From: Mimachlamys varia
Taxonomy: Eukaryota > Mollusca > Bivalvia > Pectinida > Pectinidae
DNA length: 64,000 bases
Direction: 5' to 3'
Assembly (NCBI GenBank): GCA_947623455.1
Contig: OX392529.1
Coordinates: 52,843,186 to 52,907,185, forward strand
A model generated the notes under the pieces. It saw only the letters and a program-made list of their open reading frames with translations, was not told the DNA's origin and made no database searches. A program made the position numbers and the translations under genes. This document shows, in pieces, positions 35,685 to 45,552 of the stretch; position 1 is the first letter of the stretch, and each line of letters starts with the position of its first letter.

Positions 35685-36707
35685 ATCTTTGTAACTCATC
35701 AATCAAACAAAAAGATGGTGTCCGCTTCACACAAACTTTGGGTTGTGATGACTGATATAGCAGGTTTGATGAGAAGTGAGTGACAACGACCTACTTTTGT
35801 ACAGCAGACCCGGCCAGCTGCATCCAGCATCCCACTCCCCCATATACACCAAATACAGTTTCACTTACCTACAAAGACAAAAGAAAAAACATCACATTAG
35901 CATGCTTTATGATAAATACACAAACAGTCCGATAGTAATGTCAACAACATACATATTTATTTCAGCATGACACGAGCGATCCACTTTGATTCCTGCCAAA
36001 AGATATTTTCTTCGTTTTGCTCAATGACATAGATTTTTTAACCTACTTCTCTCGTCTAATTGACAAAAATGACACTTTTAAATACAATTTCTTGCAGGAA
36101 CGTCTTTTCATGTGAATCCATAAGTTTGGTTGTCATTGTGTAACTTAATGAGTATTTAGATATATTTGCTTCACAGTGAGAAAGGCCGATTGAATAGAGT
36201 ATATTACATAGCTTAAAAATCTTTCGGTTGCAAATTCAATTAGTACAGGAATGTTCTGTAAATAAACACACAGTTCTACTCTATTGTTTCTTGGCAACAA
36301 GTTGCCCTGGCGATGGAAATGTCGGCCATGTTTCAGTAAGGTTCGTGCCAGGTCGATTTAAACTGCAGATGCTAATACCAAGACTGATGATGGATAGAAC
36401 GAAGCAGGGAGATAGAACGTGATGACAAAATGAGACACTAGACCAAAAACAGAGACAAAGCTGAAATCATGAACGGATATGCAGGCATGATTGTACAGGG
36501 GACGAATAACCTGGGAAAAGTACACAGGAATATAATATATCAGAGCACAGAAGAACATTGAAGGAACTTAGGGCACAGTTGTTACCGTATATACTTCTTT
36601 CATGACTCTCGGCACTTTATTTACAGACTGTGCAAAAAGACTAGTGCAAATGTTGCAATTGCCATATTTGTTTATGTTACATGTGAAGTGGATCGAGACC
36701 AGATTTA

Positions 36708-36812
36708 TCATCAGCGACCAAATTAGCTCAATTGGTTGAGTGTCCGTCTAGAGTTACGGAGGTCCATGGGTTTGAACTCCAGTCTGGCGGAGCATTTTTC
36801 TTCTCCTGCTAC
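36708..36812 (+). mobile_element. tRNA-derived SINE head (same family as 59514)
   Basis: ATCATCAGCGACCA is followed by the A-box-like TTAGCTCAATTGGTTGAGTG, GTCCGTCTAGAGTTACGGAG and B-box-like GGGTTTGAACTCC. A CTGGCGG block and TTCTTCTCCTGCTACA follow. The 14-bp start and the TTCTCCTGYTACA end recur at 59514-59646, which defines the family. The acceptor stem and anticodon arm do not fold well, so it is not a functional tRNA gene. Confidence 0.75.
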
Positions 36813-37023
36813 ACATGCAAAGCACTACTGTCTGTAGAGTGGTCAAGCTCTCATTAAACTTTAGAAATAAAAACAAAGAGCAAGACTACACATATGATTA
36901 ATGGATTACCTAGAAACATCCATCACTGACCATACTTCTGGTCATTACCGGTCATTTTCTATCAACGCTAAGGTCACTTTAACTGAGGGCCAGATTGAAG
37001 GAATCTAATGATTTCAGCACCAC

Positions 37024-37036
37024 TGACCATTGGTCA
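37024..37036. promoter_or_regulatory. Everted palindrome TGACCA-T-TGGTCA
   Basis: Perfect copy of the 13-mer, flanked within 120 bp by CACTGACCATAC, CTGGTCATTACCGGTCATT and CAGTGACCAAAAA, forming another cluster of half-sites. Confidence 0.4.
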
Positions 37037-37502
37037 ACTGTCAGATATGTCAGTGACCAAAAACTCTCGAAATCGCTGGATTGATGTTCCGGGGAGAAAG
37101 AGTCTGGTGATCAAGATATGATAGGAAAGAATGATGGTTCGAATCTATTCATGTGGCGAGAGACAAAGAAAATAATTAATGTAAAGTAATGAAAACGTCT
37201 TCACGGAAGTGGACAGCGAAAGTAGATTACCTAGGAAATTCTCTGATCGACTGACAGACAAAGAGGGTGAAGGACAGAGTGATGAAATAGAGGAATGCAG
37301 AGATAAACAATAGACAGTGAAAGACAGAAGAAGGAACAGATGAATGTGATACTGTACTGTGATATAGCCAATGCATATAAGACCGTCTGATGAAAGACAG
37401 AAAAACGAAGAGATAAACAAGCTGACAGCACTTCCTGTCTGTAATGAGATGTCTGGGCAGTGAACCGTTTGATAACAATAGGAGAAACTCACCTCCTGGA
37501 AC

Positions 37503-37595
37503 TGACACACAGACAGACAGCCTTACTGTGGGGCCCAGGGGGGAGCAACAGTGACACACAGACAGACCAGGGGCCCAGAAGGGGGTAAAACATTG
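37503..37595. repeat. Two-unit repeat with ACACAGACAGAC and GGGGCCCAG blocks
   Basis: TGACACACAGACAGAC plus a GGGGCCCAGGGGGGAG-type block is repeated at about 50 bp, the second unit reading TGACACACAGACAGACCAGG then GGCCCAGAAGGGGG. The purine-rich DNA upstream (37236-37450) yields long serine/leucine-rich minus-strand frames that are compositional. Confidence 0.6.
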
Positions 37596-37814
37596 ACAGC
37601 TCAGGTCTGGAGTTATACTACAATGGTTCTGTGCTTCATATATCTTCTTTAAACAAATAGACTAAGTCAGTTTTGTTTGAGATATATAATTATACATCTA
37701 ATTAATTATAATTGATAATTGTACTGGATACCTAACCGTTACTGGTAGCCTCTCCTTATACCAATGTCTTAAATATTTAGGTATGTAACAGACTAGGAAG
37801 AGTAATAGTGATAA

Positions 37815-38082
37815 GATAGTGCTGTCACAGGGACTCAAACCCGTGAACCTTAGCACTTCGGTCCCCGGTCCCCGCAACACTCTACCACTGATGCATGAGC
37901 TAAATGGATCATCCCTTAAGATCATGCTTGAAAGGCAACCTAACCAATGCACATCTTTAACAGGTATAGAACCTCGGCCCGATACTCTACCACTGATGCA
38001 AGAGCTATATGGAAAATCCCTAAAGCTCATGCTTGTAAGGCAACCCAACCAATGCACATCTTTTTTTTACAGGTATAGAACT
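37815..38082 (-). mobile_element. tRNA-like SINE head with tandemly duplicated 105-bp segment
   Basis: On the minus strand an A-box-like TAGCTCATGCATCAGTGGTA followed by GAGTG contains a 7-base insertion (ATGCATC) relative to the usual TAGCTCAGTGGTAGAG. A B-box-like GGTTTGAGTCCC lies about 45 bases on. The segment holding the A box is repeated with period 105 bp (plus-strand starts 37879 and 37984) and both copies retain the insertion. Sequence shared by the copies includes AAGGCAACCCAACCAATGCA (plus strand). Because 105 is a multiple of 3, open frames on both strands (91 and 119 codons) run through the repeat without being genes. Confidence 0.7.
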
Positions 38083-38482
38083 GTTGTATCGTAACAGGGG
38101 TCATTCCAATTAACAATATTTGTTTGATATATAAGAAATGAATGTCCAAGATGGACAATTTTCAACCACCCAGCTTCCTCCTACACATGAATCACAATTA
38201 CTTTTGAAGCTAAATATACAGACAGCTAGTATCTTATCCCAGACAGCAATGTACACTATTCAGACTATGTCCAGTATATACCCTAGTAAATGCTTTTTTA
38301 AACACCAAACCGATACAGATATATCCTGGTGGGTGTAAAAACATGGCACCTGGTCTATAAACACCAGTCTGTCTGGCCAGAAGCTGAGCCTTAATGCTGG
38401 ACTTTTACAGTGGCTGGACTCTTGGACTGACCAATCACCCCAGCCAATTCAATGGAGCCGTGCTTAGGCCATAACTCACCGC

Positions 38483-38495
38483 TGACCACTGGTCA
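38483..38495. promoter_or_regulatory. Everted palindrome TGACCA-C-TGGTCA
   Basis: Perfect 13-mer inside GCTGACCACTGGTCAAA. The identical 17-mer context recurs at 38881-38897. Half-sites (GGGTCAAAGAG, TTGACCATATG) continue to about 38565. Confidence 0.45.
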
Positions 38496-38882
38496 AAGAG
38501 ATAATGGGTCAAAGAGTTATCATGGCCAGTGATTAGTGATGAAGAGTAACAAAATTGACCATATGACTCAAGTGGACATCTGATGAGGAGTGAGCTCCCA
38601 AACAGGAAATGAAGGCCAATGAAGTCTTCAGCGATGAGAGGAGATTGGTCTACTGATTATAAAGCCTACTACCCTTAGATGATGACACCCCAGGATTTGC
38701 TCCCCCACCCCACCATGATTTACAGGGGGAACTAGTACTCCCTCCCCCCACCCCTCCCATCAGTTGGTCAAGAATGTTTGTATGTGATGGTTCTGATAAA
38801 CAATGATGATGGACAACCCCAAGGCTATGAACAAGAGTCATGCAGACTCAAGTGGAGACTTTGTAGATTCCTGATATCAAGC

Positions 38883-38895
38883 TGACCACTGGTCA
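38883..38895. promoter_or_regulatory. Everted palindrome TGACCA-C-TGGTCA, second identical context
   Basis: Same GCTGACCACTGGTCAAA 17-mer as 400 bp upstream. A C-rich patch (38698-38760) lies between the two sites. Confidence 0.45.
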
Positions 38896-39091
38896 AATCC
38901 TCATTATATACTCTGATATCAGGTTTTTTTTATTTTCAGAGACAAAATTTTTACAAAAAATAACATTTTTTATTTTATTTTGAGAGAGACAAAAATTAGG
39001 GAGGGGGCTAGTTTGCAAGCATTCGCCCTGTTCCAAGAACATTTGCCAAAGCTTATTTGTGAGAAGGGGCTTATTTGTGGTAAAATACAGT

Positions 39092-39179
39092 AGTCATTCA
39101 CCCCTGAAGACACATTTGAACTCTTCCAATACAAAGGATGGATTAGCTCATTATGAAATTTTAGGGGAAAATGAGTTCA
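39092..39179 (+). mobile_element. Foldback element, copy 8
   Basis: Forward-orientation copy: GTCATTCACCCCTGAAGACA, GAACTCTTCCAATACAAAGG, ATGGATTAGCTCATTATGAA and right arm TTTTAGGGGAAAATGAGTT. Confidence 0.85.
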
Positions 39180-39453
39180 ATGTTGGAAATGTCCACCAAT
39201 AAGATTAGTTTGCTGAGTGTAGTGGAAAAATTTGCCATCATTTTATTTTTGCCCTTTTCACATGACAATGGAAGGGTGAATTTAAGATAAGGCGAATCTG
39301 TTACCAAACAATGGCATATTACATGTAGGGTGATGATCTAAGTTTTTCTAAATTTGAGAGGGCAGACTCAAATCTTTTAATAAGAGGGTGAAATAGAGAC
39401 CGGGCGAATATTTCCTGTTTCACTGTATATGTAAAAACTGTTGGTCTAAAAGA

Positions 39454-39708
39454 TCAGTTAAGTACAGGTTTTCTGATGTCCAGCACCTTACAGAAATGAG
39501 CGTGTCCAGAGATGTACCTCCACATGATAGAGAAGATAAAGTCTGGTGATGGACAGACCGAGATGGACTGACCACAGGGATCAGTCTGAATCCTGCTGAC
39601 CGCTGTGATAAGTCTGTAGCTGCTGACCAGCTCTGTATCTCTAGACATACTGTCCACTCTGAAACCGGCTTCAACTCCTGACCACTTTAGTCCAACATTT
39701 ACTTCTGT
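39454..39708 (-). CDS. Best minus-strand coding candidate (terminal or internal exon), product unknown
   Basis: On the minus strand an open frame follows the acceptor-like AG of CATCTTGGCAG (another AG lies 12 bases upstream in GTATCAGGCAG, same frame) and runs 84 codons to TGA at 39454-39456. It begins TEVNVGLKWSGVEAGFRVDS, continues SRDTELVSSYRLITAVSRIQ and contains DPCGQSISVCPSPDFIFSIM. First codon positions are about 63% purine (about 70% in the first 50 codons); the in-register plus-strand frame is interrupted, so strand choice is fairly clear. If internal, TCATTTCT|GTAAGG near 39490 is a usable donor; otherwise it is a 3'-terminal exon. GC content is above the local average. No family is recognised. 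The nearest plausible upstream exons could not be established. Confidence 0.4.
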   Translation of the reverse strand, partial: TEVNVGLKWSGVEAGFRVDSMSRDTELVSSYRLITAVSRIQTDPCGQSISVCPSPDFIFSIMWRYISGHAHFCKVLDIRKPVLN

Positions 39709-39719
39709 CTGCCAAGATG

Positions 39720-42700
39720 ACTGCCTGATACGAATCTACTTCTAGTTATAGAAAAGATACATGCAAAGAATTGACCCGTCCATTGTGATAAAGATAAATT
39801 CCTAGCCTTTCAAGAATCTCATTTTTTCTTGATATAAATCTTTGTTTTTGAACACCCACACGCTCCTGAATGACCAGTATTTTCATTGGTGATAAGATAT
39901 GGCAAAATTTACAAAGCCTCCTGCTGACCTTGATTATTTAAGTTTTGTCTGCCAAAATGGCTGCTTGCTTGCAGTATCTTAATAAAATCTTATGATATCA
40001 TGAAAAAATTTTGTATTTTTTATAAATACATTGTATTATATACGAATATATTAAACTTTCCCCTTCAATTAAGATAATTTTACATACAGTATATTCTATA
40101 TATAGAGAGAGAGACAACTTTCTACTGATCATGAGTTGATTATAAACAAATAATCCTGTTATTTTGTCAGGACAATGGCAAGATGGCCGATAAGTTACAG
40201 CTGACATGATGACTGGCGACCCCTGCTGAGGAGATACCCATCTCATATCTCTTCTGCCATGTGCTTTATTTTCTTGGTTGGTGAAAATATCAACAACAAC
40301 ATATTCCTGTTTTCCTTCACAACAAACAGATCCCCTCAGCAGTCTGTATGGCCACAGTGTTCCCTGCCCTTTGACCTATAACTACAGACAGTCCGACATA
40401 CACACAGAGAATACACAAATCCAAAAATTGTTATGGTGCAAAGGAATCTCATGAATGGTCATAAAACATAGCCAGGATAAGGTGCCAAAACCTACAGATT
40501 TACAGTGAAAAAAACAGGCTAAGCATCTCTTTAACATCTTCATTTTCAAAAGAAACCATTTTGTAGTACATGTGAACTCTGTTGTTCTACAACTGTTCGT
40601 CGCGGAGCGATTGTTCTAGGCGCCATAGTAACAGTTACATACCGCAATGTACACCAAATACTACGAAAGACAAATACTGTATCAGGAATTGGGTATTAAT
40701 TAGTTTCTGTAGTGAACTTAGTGCTGTCAAGAACAAAGATTTATATGCTAAACTTAGTACACACGAACTGTTAACTCCTCGAGCTCGTAGTTGTGAAAGA
40801 ATGTGAACGATATTGACAAAACTACATATTAAACAATATTTTGGGGTTTAATGGAAAGTCTCAGCCTTAATACATTATAGTGAGCCTGCAGTCTGTCCAA
40901 ATGTACCACAACATACATCAAACATAGATAGATTTCATTTAATTTTCACGGAAATAAATTCATCACGAATTCTCTCCTTTTTTCTGAATCTTGCTCTCTG
41001 TCATACAATAATATGTTTTAATATATATACCAAGTCTTATTTTGGGAGATCTTGACACAAAAATAAATAATGATTTCATCCTACTTATTTACATATTACA
41101 TTATATTTTAGCTTTCATTTTCTGGTTCCTTTGTGATTTATTTATGCAACACACTACATCTAAATTGAAAAATGACAGTTTGACATAAACAGTACTTATA
41201 TTTTACAACAATTAAGAAAGAATTCATCTCAACTTCTATATTTATCACTCTTGCTTGCCCAGATGTTAGCATAAGAGAATCTTAACCTGCTTTTAAATGT
41301 GGGAGGACCCCGGCCATGTCAGTTGTGTCAACTTCAAAATTTATTTCCCAAAATATTTTTATAAGAACTTGTCTATTTACATTTTGGCACTTTGCTTTTA
41401 ATTGTTTAAATAAATGAACCAAGAAAAGCGAACAGGATGACTGATTCGCTAGATTGCCATAAAGTTTGTGTGTGGTATTTTGTTTGTGACACAAGTTCGC
41501 CAGGATACATGACATGACGGTGTTACGTACATGACGACCGTACACGACGACCGATTAACAGACACCTCCACTATGTCACCTGCTAGTCGGACATGAATGA
41601 ATTAACACTATATGAGATAAAAACTGGAAATATATCAAACTTTTTTTTTTTTGCCGATTTTGTACAACCATTAGGAAACGTAGCTTTGTGATGAATGTCG
41701 AAGCTGTAAGGACATCGTCACCTCGGCCCTGACTCATTTCTTATGTTTTTTTTTTATACTTAAAGTCCAAATGCTGTTAAGAAAAGAAACCGTTGATATA
41801 TCATGTCATTATCTTGTCACCTTATGCTGAAACCTACTAACTGTGTTTATTTACGACAGCAAGAAAACGACAGCTATATTATTAAGACGTGTCAACACAA
41901 AAAAAAATAAATATAGAAGACATATCCCCCACTAAGATCAGTCAAACCCTCTTGCAGCTGTTGTTAAAATTGACAACTGTGACGAAATTGTCCCAATATT
42001 TGAAGCCATTTTATCTAATGCATCGGTGATCAAACTCCAACATTCCGATGGTGTAACTGTCGTAATAGTGTTGTGACAATTCTAACGACCAATTTTCACG
42101 GTCTCTCCTGAACGGATTCAGGATGGATCCTTTTTCTATTGTCGGGGGCGAAAAAAACACTTTCTTATGTAAATGTACGTTAGCATTTAGGATTACAAAT
42201 CTGCATAAAATTTTTATACATTTTTTAAATGATTAACGTTCCGTTACAAACATGAAAGTAAACTTACTAATGTGTTTAAATGGGGGTTCATGGTCTCGTA
42301 CATGCCATGTCAAGTGTGACTGTTGAATGCTGTTGAATCATAAATATTCGTAACAAAAAGTACAAAAAGTCTGGCTGCAGATGGTAGAGTTTCTTTGTTT
42401 GAGTTTTATTCTCAAAACATGTGATAAGAAATGACCCCAGTTTCTGAGGATTCTAAAATTGCAGTCCTTCTGTTCATTTTAATCCAATGAGATTAAAGAT
42501 AGCTGGCTTCTGACTACGAGTTCTAGTAATCTCAAAAGAGATTTTATACTGTAAACCCCTTTTATTGCTGTTCCTCTGTGTGCTGTAAACTAATTAGTGA
42601 AGATTAAGTTTCAAAAGAAATTGATTTTGTTGGAATAGAATTCCTAGATTAAAACTGGAATCATTACCTAATATCAAAAGGATGCTGTATAATACTGGAG

Positions 42701-42835
42701 GTCTAGAAAATCTTTTATCATAGGCAGGCGGTTTTCTGCAAGCAAATCACTACTTCCTCCAAACCAACAATACAAATTTGTCCCTTGCTGCTAAACAGGT
42801 CGATATCCAGTCATTTAACGACTGAATCATCGCAA
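39720..42835. other. Non-coding stretch
   Basis: No supported gene, SINE or array. Short T-runs (41641-41652) and AT-rich sequence dominate. The minus-strand frame at 41282-41545 has no splice support or recognisable domain. Confidence 0.4.
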
Positions 42836-43150
42836 ACAAACTTACATAATTCTTTCCTAATTTCAAACAAGCTTGAATATAATTGTTCAACAAACTGATG
42901 TTTTAAGAAATGTTAATTTAAAACAAGCTAACATGATCTTTTCATATAAAATTTAATGAGATATCAATTTTAAACAAACTCAAATGATTTTTAACCATAA
43001 TCTAATGAAATGTGAATTTAAAAAAAAAAAAAAATTGTATACCAGGGTAATCATGCAAATTTTTTAAATGATATTCAACGAAATGCTAATTTCAAACAAA
43101 CTATTCAAATTTTGCAACTGGATATTTGATGTCAAACAAACTTGTATAAA
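42836..43150. repeat. Degenerate AT-rich tandem repeat, unit about 55-60 bp
   Basis: The motif AATGYTAATTTMAAACAARCT followed by AT-rich spacer recurs about five times (for example near 42863, 42912, 42964, 43009 and 43081). Units are strongly diverged, so it is an old array. A poly(A) tract of 14-15 bases (about 43020-43034) interrupts it. Confidence 0.55.
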
Positions 43151-43535
43151 TTAAAATAAAATACATTGTTCATTTCAATTTTTATTATTATTTTTTTTTT
43201 TCATTAATTAACAAGACTTAGAAAAAAGTACAATTCTTCAACACACATTTTTTCTGTTTCATTTTTCACCATGAAATCATCTATATATGCCAGTCTATAC
43301 CGTAGGTGGAGTGACGACAGCGCTAGCTGCTAATGTGAGAAGATGGCGTAACTATTCCCAGGACAATATAAGGATGCCTAAATTACCCATAGCATGACAA
43401 AGGATGCTATCCGCCAAATTCCCATTGATCTTCATTGGCGTTCCCTATCAAAGACGGATGGTTTCTCTAACTAGAGAAAATTATAGAGCTAGAACACTCC
43501 TCATTTTTTTTACATTTTTTTAATTTCATTGCCAG

Positions 43536-43708
43536 GTGGAAAAATCATTATTATGACCAGGGATGAAAAGAAGGTGGCTATAGCAACAGCAGTTACATTG
43601 TTCCTTCAGGGAACAGAAGGTGTTGGGGTTGGGCTGGGTGGGGGGGAGGCAGGGGGTAGGGGGCAGGAGCAGGGGCAGGACTCATTCAAATGTTATAGAT
43701 TAGGATTG
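43536..43708 (+). CDS. Candidate exon with strong acceptor, glycine-rich tail, product unknown
   Basis: A very strong acceptor (T-rich tract ending TTTCATTGCCAG at 43535) opens a plus-strand frame encoding GGKIIIMTRDEKKVAIATAV then TLFLQGTE. All of the first 21 codons start with a purine, against about 8 and 13 of 21 at positions 2 and 3, a clear codon-like periodicity. The frame then enters a G-rich tract giving VGVGLGGGEAGGRGQEQGQD and DSFKCYRLGL before a donor-like TTG|GTAAAA. The G-rich part may instead be intronic, with an earlier weak donor GAAG|GTGTTG near 43618. Purine richness weakens the periodicity argument. No family is recognised. Confidence 0.3.
43620..43681 (+). other. G-quadruplex-type G-rich tract
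   Basis: Six or more G-runs with short loops (GGGGTTGGGCTGGGTGGGGG then GGGGGTAGGGGGCAGGAG) satisfy the G3+N1-7 rule several times over. It sits inside or next to the candidate exon at 43536. Confidence 0.7.
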
Positions 43709-44050
43709 GTAAAAAGTTCAGGGAAGGTCATTTCACTCTCCAATTTGAAGAGGGTTTATTATTGAATGATAAAATAATTGTACTGAGCTTTTCCTTGTTA
43801 TAATGTGTATCAAAGATGGGAGATTAAGGGGAGGTTTAGCAGGTCATCAAACCTACTTGTTTGTAGGCTTTAAGTCTTACTGTCTGCTACCACCAAAACA
43901 CAGTCTTACATACCACACACACACATAGAGTAACCCACCAATGGACAACACTTGTGCAATACACTGGCCATTTCTCACTTGAGTTCACACATTTAATCCA
44001 ATTTGGCTGTAGATAGCCCATGTCATGAGGCTGGTGGTGTCTGGCCTGTT

Positions 44051-44092
44051 GCCTCCTCCTCCTCCTCCCCCTCCCCCTCCCCAACACAACAC
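44051..44092. repeat. CCT/CCCCT microsatellite
   Basis: GCCTCCTCCTCCTCCTCC is followed by CCCTCCCCCTCCCC. Open frames cross it on both strands (poly-Pro or poly-Ser on plus, Gly/Arg-rich on minus), so none of them is evidence of coding. Confidence 0.85.
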
Positions 44093-44520
44093 AGCCCTGG
44101 AGCCAGTCTGTCTTGTCAGTGCCCATAAATACATACACCTTACACTCCTGGGCCAGATAAGATTTCTAACCTCTGAGCATTAGCAGCAGTAAAACCAATT
44201 GAGGCAGATATCAAAATCTGCTGGAATATTCACCATGCTTCTAGGCTGTTGACACAGTACAGTGTACCTATGGATAATGCATAACAAATTTGTCAAGGTT
44301 CAAAGAACCCCGGAGAGAAAATAATGAAAAAGCTTACACAAAAAAAAAATCGTTAGGAGAACCAATCGATTAGATGAAATATACATCATCACTTTGATAG
44401 TGATCATGTAGCTCTTCTGAATCACAGACATGTTTGTCTGTACCTATCAGTGCCAGTCCTGCACTGTACCCTATACTAGATATCACTGTCTATTTCATAT
44501 TATTCCACTGTACTTGTTTC

Positions 44521-44995
44521 TCCACTACCAGACATCCCACTGCACCCACTCCTGTAACAGTTCCCAACTACTAGACATCCCTGCGATCCCACCACTATAA
44601 TAGTCCTCTACTACCCACGTCCTACCTACCCCACCACTGCAACAGTTTCCCACTACCCACATCCTACCTACCCCACCACTTAAACGGTTCCCAACTACCC
44701 GACATCCCACTGCCCTTACCACTGTAACGGTTCCCAACAACCCGACATCCCACAGACCCCATGGGCCACCACTCTATAGCTACCTGACATCCCACCGTCC
44801 CCACCACTCTATAGCTACTTGACATCCCACGTGCACAGTCCCCACCACTGTAACAGTTCCTCACTACCCGACATCCCACCGACCCCACCACTCTATAGCT
44901 ACTCGACAACCCACCGCCCCAGCCACTACAATAGTTCCCAACTACCCGACATCCCACCGACCCCACCTACTCCCACTATTGTAACAGGTATTGAG
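44521..44995. repeat. C-rich minisatellite, about 11 units averaging 43 bp
   Basis: GACATCCCAC recurs at about 44530, 44574, 44701, 44746, 44787, 44821, 44870 and 44948 with diverged forms between them. Linkers alternate between CCACTGTAACAGTTCCCAAC and CCACCACTCTATAGCTAC, so two unit types are mixed. Minus-strand frames with VGCRVVGN repeats are artefacts. Confidence 0.85.
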
Positions 44996-45509
44996 TTGAT
45001 GCTGGTAGAATATCCTGCAGTGCTGACCTTACCTTGTTAAGGCTAACAGTGACAACTATCGATTTCCTTGTTTTGCCCTCACAATAATCTATATTGTTCT
45101 TCTTTCAGCATTCCAATAGCTGATTGTGGCCTCCGGCTAGCTGTGCAGGGCAGTTCTACATTAGATCAGGATGAAAATCCCTTCTCTATACCTACAGCCC
45201 ATCAGCTGCTACCAGTAAACCGTTATTTGAAATATTGATATTTCTGTGGAGCATCAAAGGCACCGAGCTTAGTTTCATACATTTTTATGTAAAAATTAAA
45301 TTGCTATTGATGGTGTCACATCAGGATTTTATACAATTGTAACAAAGCAAAATCTTCTCCAGGTCAATGTGAACCAATGAAATGTTTTCGATTTCTTTTT
45401 GTATAACTCTTTCCTCTACCTACTCTAGATCTGTTGATAGTATTAGTAAGTACCACTAACACATGTGCGAAGCCTTGTGATACTTTGTTTTGCAGGTTTA
45501 TATATACAT

Positions 45510-45552
45510 GTACCTTTCAGGACACACGTACCTTTCAGGACACACATACACC
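45510..45552. repeat. Two 19-bp direct repeats
   Basis: GTACCTTTCAGGACACAC occurs twice in tandem (near 45510 and 45529). Confidence 0.8.

Noticed and set aside
37145..37559. Overlapping minus-strand ORFs of 121, 110 and 66 codons rich in Ser, Leu and Phe.
   Set aside because: Three overlapping frames in a purine-rich plus strand are compositional. There is no domain, conserved spacing or splice support.
43306..43440. Opposed short frames near 43.3-43.4 kb (plus GGVTTALAANVRRWRNYSQD; minus GTPMKINGNLADSILCHAMG).
   Set aside because: Both look protein-like and both have high first-position purine content, so the signal cannot pick a strand, and splice borders are weak.
44525..44966. Minus-strand ORFs with VGCRVVGN repeats.
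   Set aside because: Artefact of the C-rich 43-bp tandem array.
45113..45220. Plus-strand exon candidate after a CTTCTTTCAG acceptor (peptide IPIADCGLRLAVQGSSTLDQ).
   Set aside because: First-position purine content is about 49%, the donor (CCA|GTAAAC) is mediocre, and no phase-compatible neighbour exon was convincing.
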